A stretch of 64,000 nt of DNA from the NCBI GenBank assembly GCA_036245805.1, contig BTRK01000002.1, forward strand, positions 17,663,067-17,727,066. The letters run 5' to 3'. The notes beneath the pieces are model-generated. The model worked only from the letters and a program-made list of their open reading frames with translations, was not told the origin of the DNA and made no database searches. The stretch is from Pristionchus mayeri (taxonomy: Eukaryota; Nematoda; Chromadorea; Rhabditida; Neodiplogasteridae). The position numbers and the translations under genes are program-made. This document shows positions 61,197 through 64,000 of this stretch, in pieces. Position 1 is the stretch's first letter. The number at the start of each line of letters is the position of its first letter.

Positions 61197-64000
61197 ATGC
61201 GCTTGATACCGCTTGTAACCGCGTTCGCGGCCCTAGCCGCTGCCAAGCACCACCGACACAGGGGTAAGTAGCATTTGGTGTGTGTTCTTTGATCTCCAAT
61301 ATCAGTCAGTCTTCAAACTCAAATGGCGTAATCAATGGTAGAGGAAGCGGTGAAGTGGGGGGTTTAGTCAGTGGTAGCTTTTCTTCCTCAACTGGGATGG
61401 ATGCTAATTGAAAAAGAGCGGACGCGTGAAAAAAAGGAGGAGGAAATTGAGCAATCTTTCAATGACGAGGTAGCAGCAGTCGTCTCTATCGACACTCCAC
61501 CATCTTTAATTACCCCTGGGTCCCGCAACGACTTTGCAGGGAAGAAGGATGGTACGGTAGCTGTCCTTTAGTCGATCGATGTGCATAAGAGAGAGAGATA
61601 GCTCTACTCGTGGCGTTTAATGATGTTTTGGCTGTATGCGCGCATCTCGTGCTTTAATAAAAACGTCTAAATGAGACTGGATGAAGAGAGGGAGAAAGAT
61701 GGAATTGCGAAGAGAGTACGATAACTTGGAATTCACATCGAGACATCTCATCGATCGATTCCAATCTCTCACTTCCTCTCCCTCTCCCTACCCGTTACTA
61801 AGGAGACTCGGGAGATTATGGCATTCCCCTGATATCTGCCTTCCTCTCTCAAATAACACCTGTCTGCAACTTACAATAACAAAGTTATGGAACATTAAGA
61901 GGAACTGACGACGGTGACTAATCGATTTATATTACAGTACCCCTGATCGAGTTGGGAGGCGCGGATTCGATCGTCGGATCGATTCGCGAAGATGAACTCG
62001 TCCTCAACACTGTTCCCGCCCTTGGAATCAACTCAGAATCAGGTAAATAACTGTCATTCTTGAATTGAATGGACATCGTAAATTGGGGGGGATTTCTGAA
62101 TGAGTAGTAGCTCTTTCGTCATTGGCCGGCCAGAATCCTAACGTGACGGGCCACAAATCGAATTGTGCGCAGAACATGCCTGCTCTCTTTCAGTAGCCCT
62201 CTCCTCTTTTAGAATCACTACAACACTCGTCTACTCCTTACTCTTTCCTGTGCTTCCCCCTCCTCTTCCTCCTTCTTCTTCTTCCCTCTCTGTTTCCTTC
62301 CCATTTTCTATTCTCTGCCTCACGGGGCAAAGAAAAACGACGGAGTATCCGACTACGATAGAAATAATGAGGGAAGGAGGGAGAGGGGATCTCCTCTACT
62401 AATTCTCTCTCTCTGCTACACTAATTCGTATTCAACTTCCGGCTGCAAAATTCGCGTTGGCGCACTTCTAAAGAGAGAGAGAAGCCAGAGATTCGATGAA
62501 TTAGAGCAATCTGCGTGGGATTCCCGAATAGGCACGAGAGGATAACGGAGAGAGGCACTAAGTCGATGGCGTGACTACCGTAACTCCTGATTATCCGTGC
62601 AGGACCCGTATGCTCGTACCGTATCACGAACAAGGCGGACAAGTCGGTCAGCAAGGAATTCGCAGCCGAGGTCCTCGATCGATACAACGGGCAAGCGCTC
62701 ATCAGGGTTACGGTAAGTTCCTCCATTTCGGATTTCGCACCAACGAAGGCAATCCTCTCAGGACGCGACGAAACTAGACTGCAAGAAGGCCGACTACGAG
62801 CTTGAACTCACAGCCGTAAAGTGCGACGAGGACACTGTCATCTCGGAGCCGTAAGTGGCTGTTTGCTGGATCTGTAATTTCCCGGTCCCAGACTTTCTTG
62901 CAAACCTCTGGTTGTCCGTGTGAAAACGACAGCTTGCGGAAGTCGCAATGCTCGTCATATTCGATGGGAGAGAGTGAAGGACATCGAGAGATCGAGAGGG
63001 GAAATTCGGCTGAAAGCACTCTTCCGTTTTATGCCCCATCCCACGGGACTCATGAAAGAACTCCCGCTGCCTCAACAAAAAAGAGAATTCCCTCCGAGAT
63101 AGTCAATTCAAATATTCAGGGTGCCGCTCAAGGTTACGGTAAAGGACACGAACAATCACGAGCCCGTCTTCGATCACCCCTGGTACACCGTCACCGTCGA
63201 CGAAGGTATGGTAGCATTCGAATTATGCAATCTGCAGCATCTTTGAACCTATTTTCGGTGTTGTTCAAAGATGACGTGGGGGCATGTTCTCGGAAAAGAA
63301 ATATTGGCGCGAAAAATAGAGATTCAAATTGCAGGCAAGCTGCACACTGAGATCGTACGCGTATCCGCCTCAGACGCGGACTGTGGCCATCCGTACGGAG
63401 AAGTCTGCGAGTACCAGATCACCAATGGAATGGAGAAGACCCCCTTCGAGATCACCAAGGAGGTACGGGCTTCCTGACTAAGTGCCCGTGCTAACTCTCC
63501 CTGATTCAGGGAGTCATCCGGAATACCGTACCCCTGAATGCGTCGGTAGCTCACAGCTACATCCTCACTGTGGTGGCGCAGGATTGTGGAATGAGGAAGT
63601 CGAAGTCGTCTCTCGTCACTGTGAACGTGAAGAAGGTACGAGGAAGAGATAGATGTGATGAACAGATTCGGTACATTGATAGTAGACTGCACAATTGATT
63701 CGTCGGCTGGAATGAGATAGATGGGATATGTTGTAATATTAATTTTGAACAAATTTTTTTTGAGAACACTTATTGATGGTAGATGCAGGCGTGCGTCGAG
63801 GGAGTCTCGGGCGTCTCCGACAAGCTCTCCTTCTCTGTCTCCTCCTCCTCACTCCTCGTCGCTCCCAAGGCTGAGATTGCACTCTGTCCCGAGGTGCGGT
63901 GGTGTGTCGACGACTCCAATTAGTCGTTATGTAGAAAATTAAACCACTTTTAGGAAAAAATGAGAAAATATTAAAATTCAGGAGAACAAGTGCACGGTGA
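61197..64000 (+). CDS. casy-1: Calsyntenin/alcadein (CASY-1), 5' part, continues past the window
   Basis: Nine exons in phase: 61197-61262, 61938-62042, 62603-62712, 62762-62850, 63120-63205, 63335-63462, 63510-63635, 63789-63893 and 63982 to the end. Exon 1 gives a signal peptide (MRLIPLVTAFAALAAA) followed by a His/Arg stretch. Two cadherin repeats follow: the first from VPLIELGG to CKKADYELEL, the second from VKDTNNHEPVF to LTVVAQDCG, with the calsyntenin cysteines (VCSYRI, GEVCEYQI, QDCG) and VDEGKLHTEIVRV. The start of the laminin-G-like region (ACVEGVSG...) is reached. Calsyntenins are type I membrane proteins of neurons that bind kinesin light chain; C. elegans CASY-1 acts in learning and synaptic transport. 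The phase at exon 1/2 (G|TA) matches. The membrane segment and tail lie outside the window. Confidence 0.92.

Noticed and set aside
1..64000. CRISPR arrays, bacterial operons or rRNA genes
   Set aside because: No regularly spaced repeats or rRNA-like sequence; introns show that the DNA is eukaryotic.

Overview
The window looks like nuclear DNA of a nematode. Coding exons are short (about 40-400 nt) and split by many small introns ending in T-rich ...TTTNCAG acceptors. The recognisable proteins include Disabled and calsyntenin, which are animal proteins known in C. elegans as DAB-1 and CASY-1. Density of introns, foldback elements and MITEs would suit a Pristionchus-like species, but that placement is inference. 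All exon models were read by eye.

Layout: 1-10.8 kb is purine/pyrimidine-skewed non-coding DNA. A 14-exon dab-1 (+) lies at 10.86-17.97 kb and carries a 1.8 kb foldback element in its second intron. From 19.8-21.0 kb lies a detached block of Q/G/P-rich exons (copy A). From 21.7-25.5 kb is an apparently intact, intron-rich THAP/Kolobok-type transposase gene (+). From 26.2-29.9 kb (-) is a USP36/42-like deubiquitinase whose catalytic domain stops after the Cys box. From 30.8-48.0 kb lies a mosaic of partial tandem duplications around an eIF4G gene: an intact core with eIF4E-binding motif and MIF4G domain (44.6-47.7 kb), a second Q/G/P-rich exon block (copy B, 37.1-38.3 kb), middle exons (39.7-40.3 kb), and two short genes (35.4-36.3 and 43.1-43.8 kb) that splice eIF4G-like exons onto a cullin C-terminal neddylation (winged-helix) domain. 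From 48.3-51.7 kb is an unrecognised coiled-coil gene (+) with a candidate myristoylation start. From 52-61.2 kb is gene-poor pyrimidine-rich DNA, and 61.2 kb to the window end holds the first nine exons of a calsyntenin (casy-1) gene.

Transposable elements are heavily layered: a mariner inside a Tc1-like palindrome inside a larger palindrome (31.35-35.25 kb); a second Tc1-like palindrome inside a 2.07 kb element with 5-bp target duplications (40.33-42.41 kb); a 153-bp Helitron-like insert; a 339-bp MITE and an 817-bp hAT-like element, each with 8-bp target duplications; and a CR1-like retrotransposon remnant. Because the eIF4G region is duplicated, several insertions have a paralogous empty site inside this same window, which fixes their ends and order.

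The most unusual biology is the eIF4G/cullin chimera: two copies of a gene joining Q/G-rich eIF4G-type sequence to a complete-looking NEDD8-acceptor domain, one keeping the acceptor lysine and one having Asn there.
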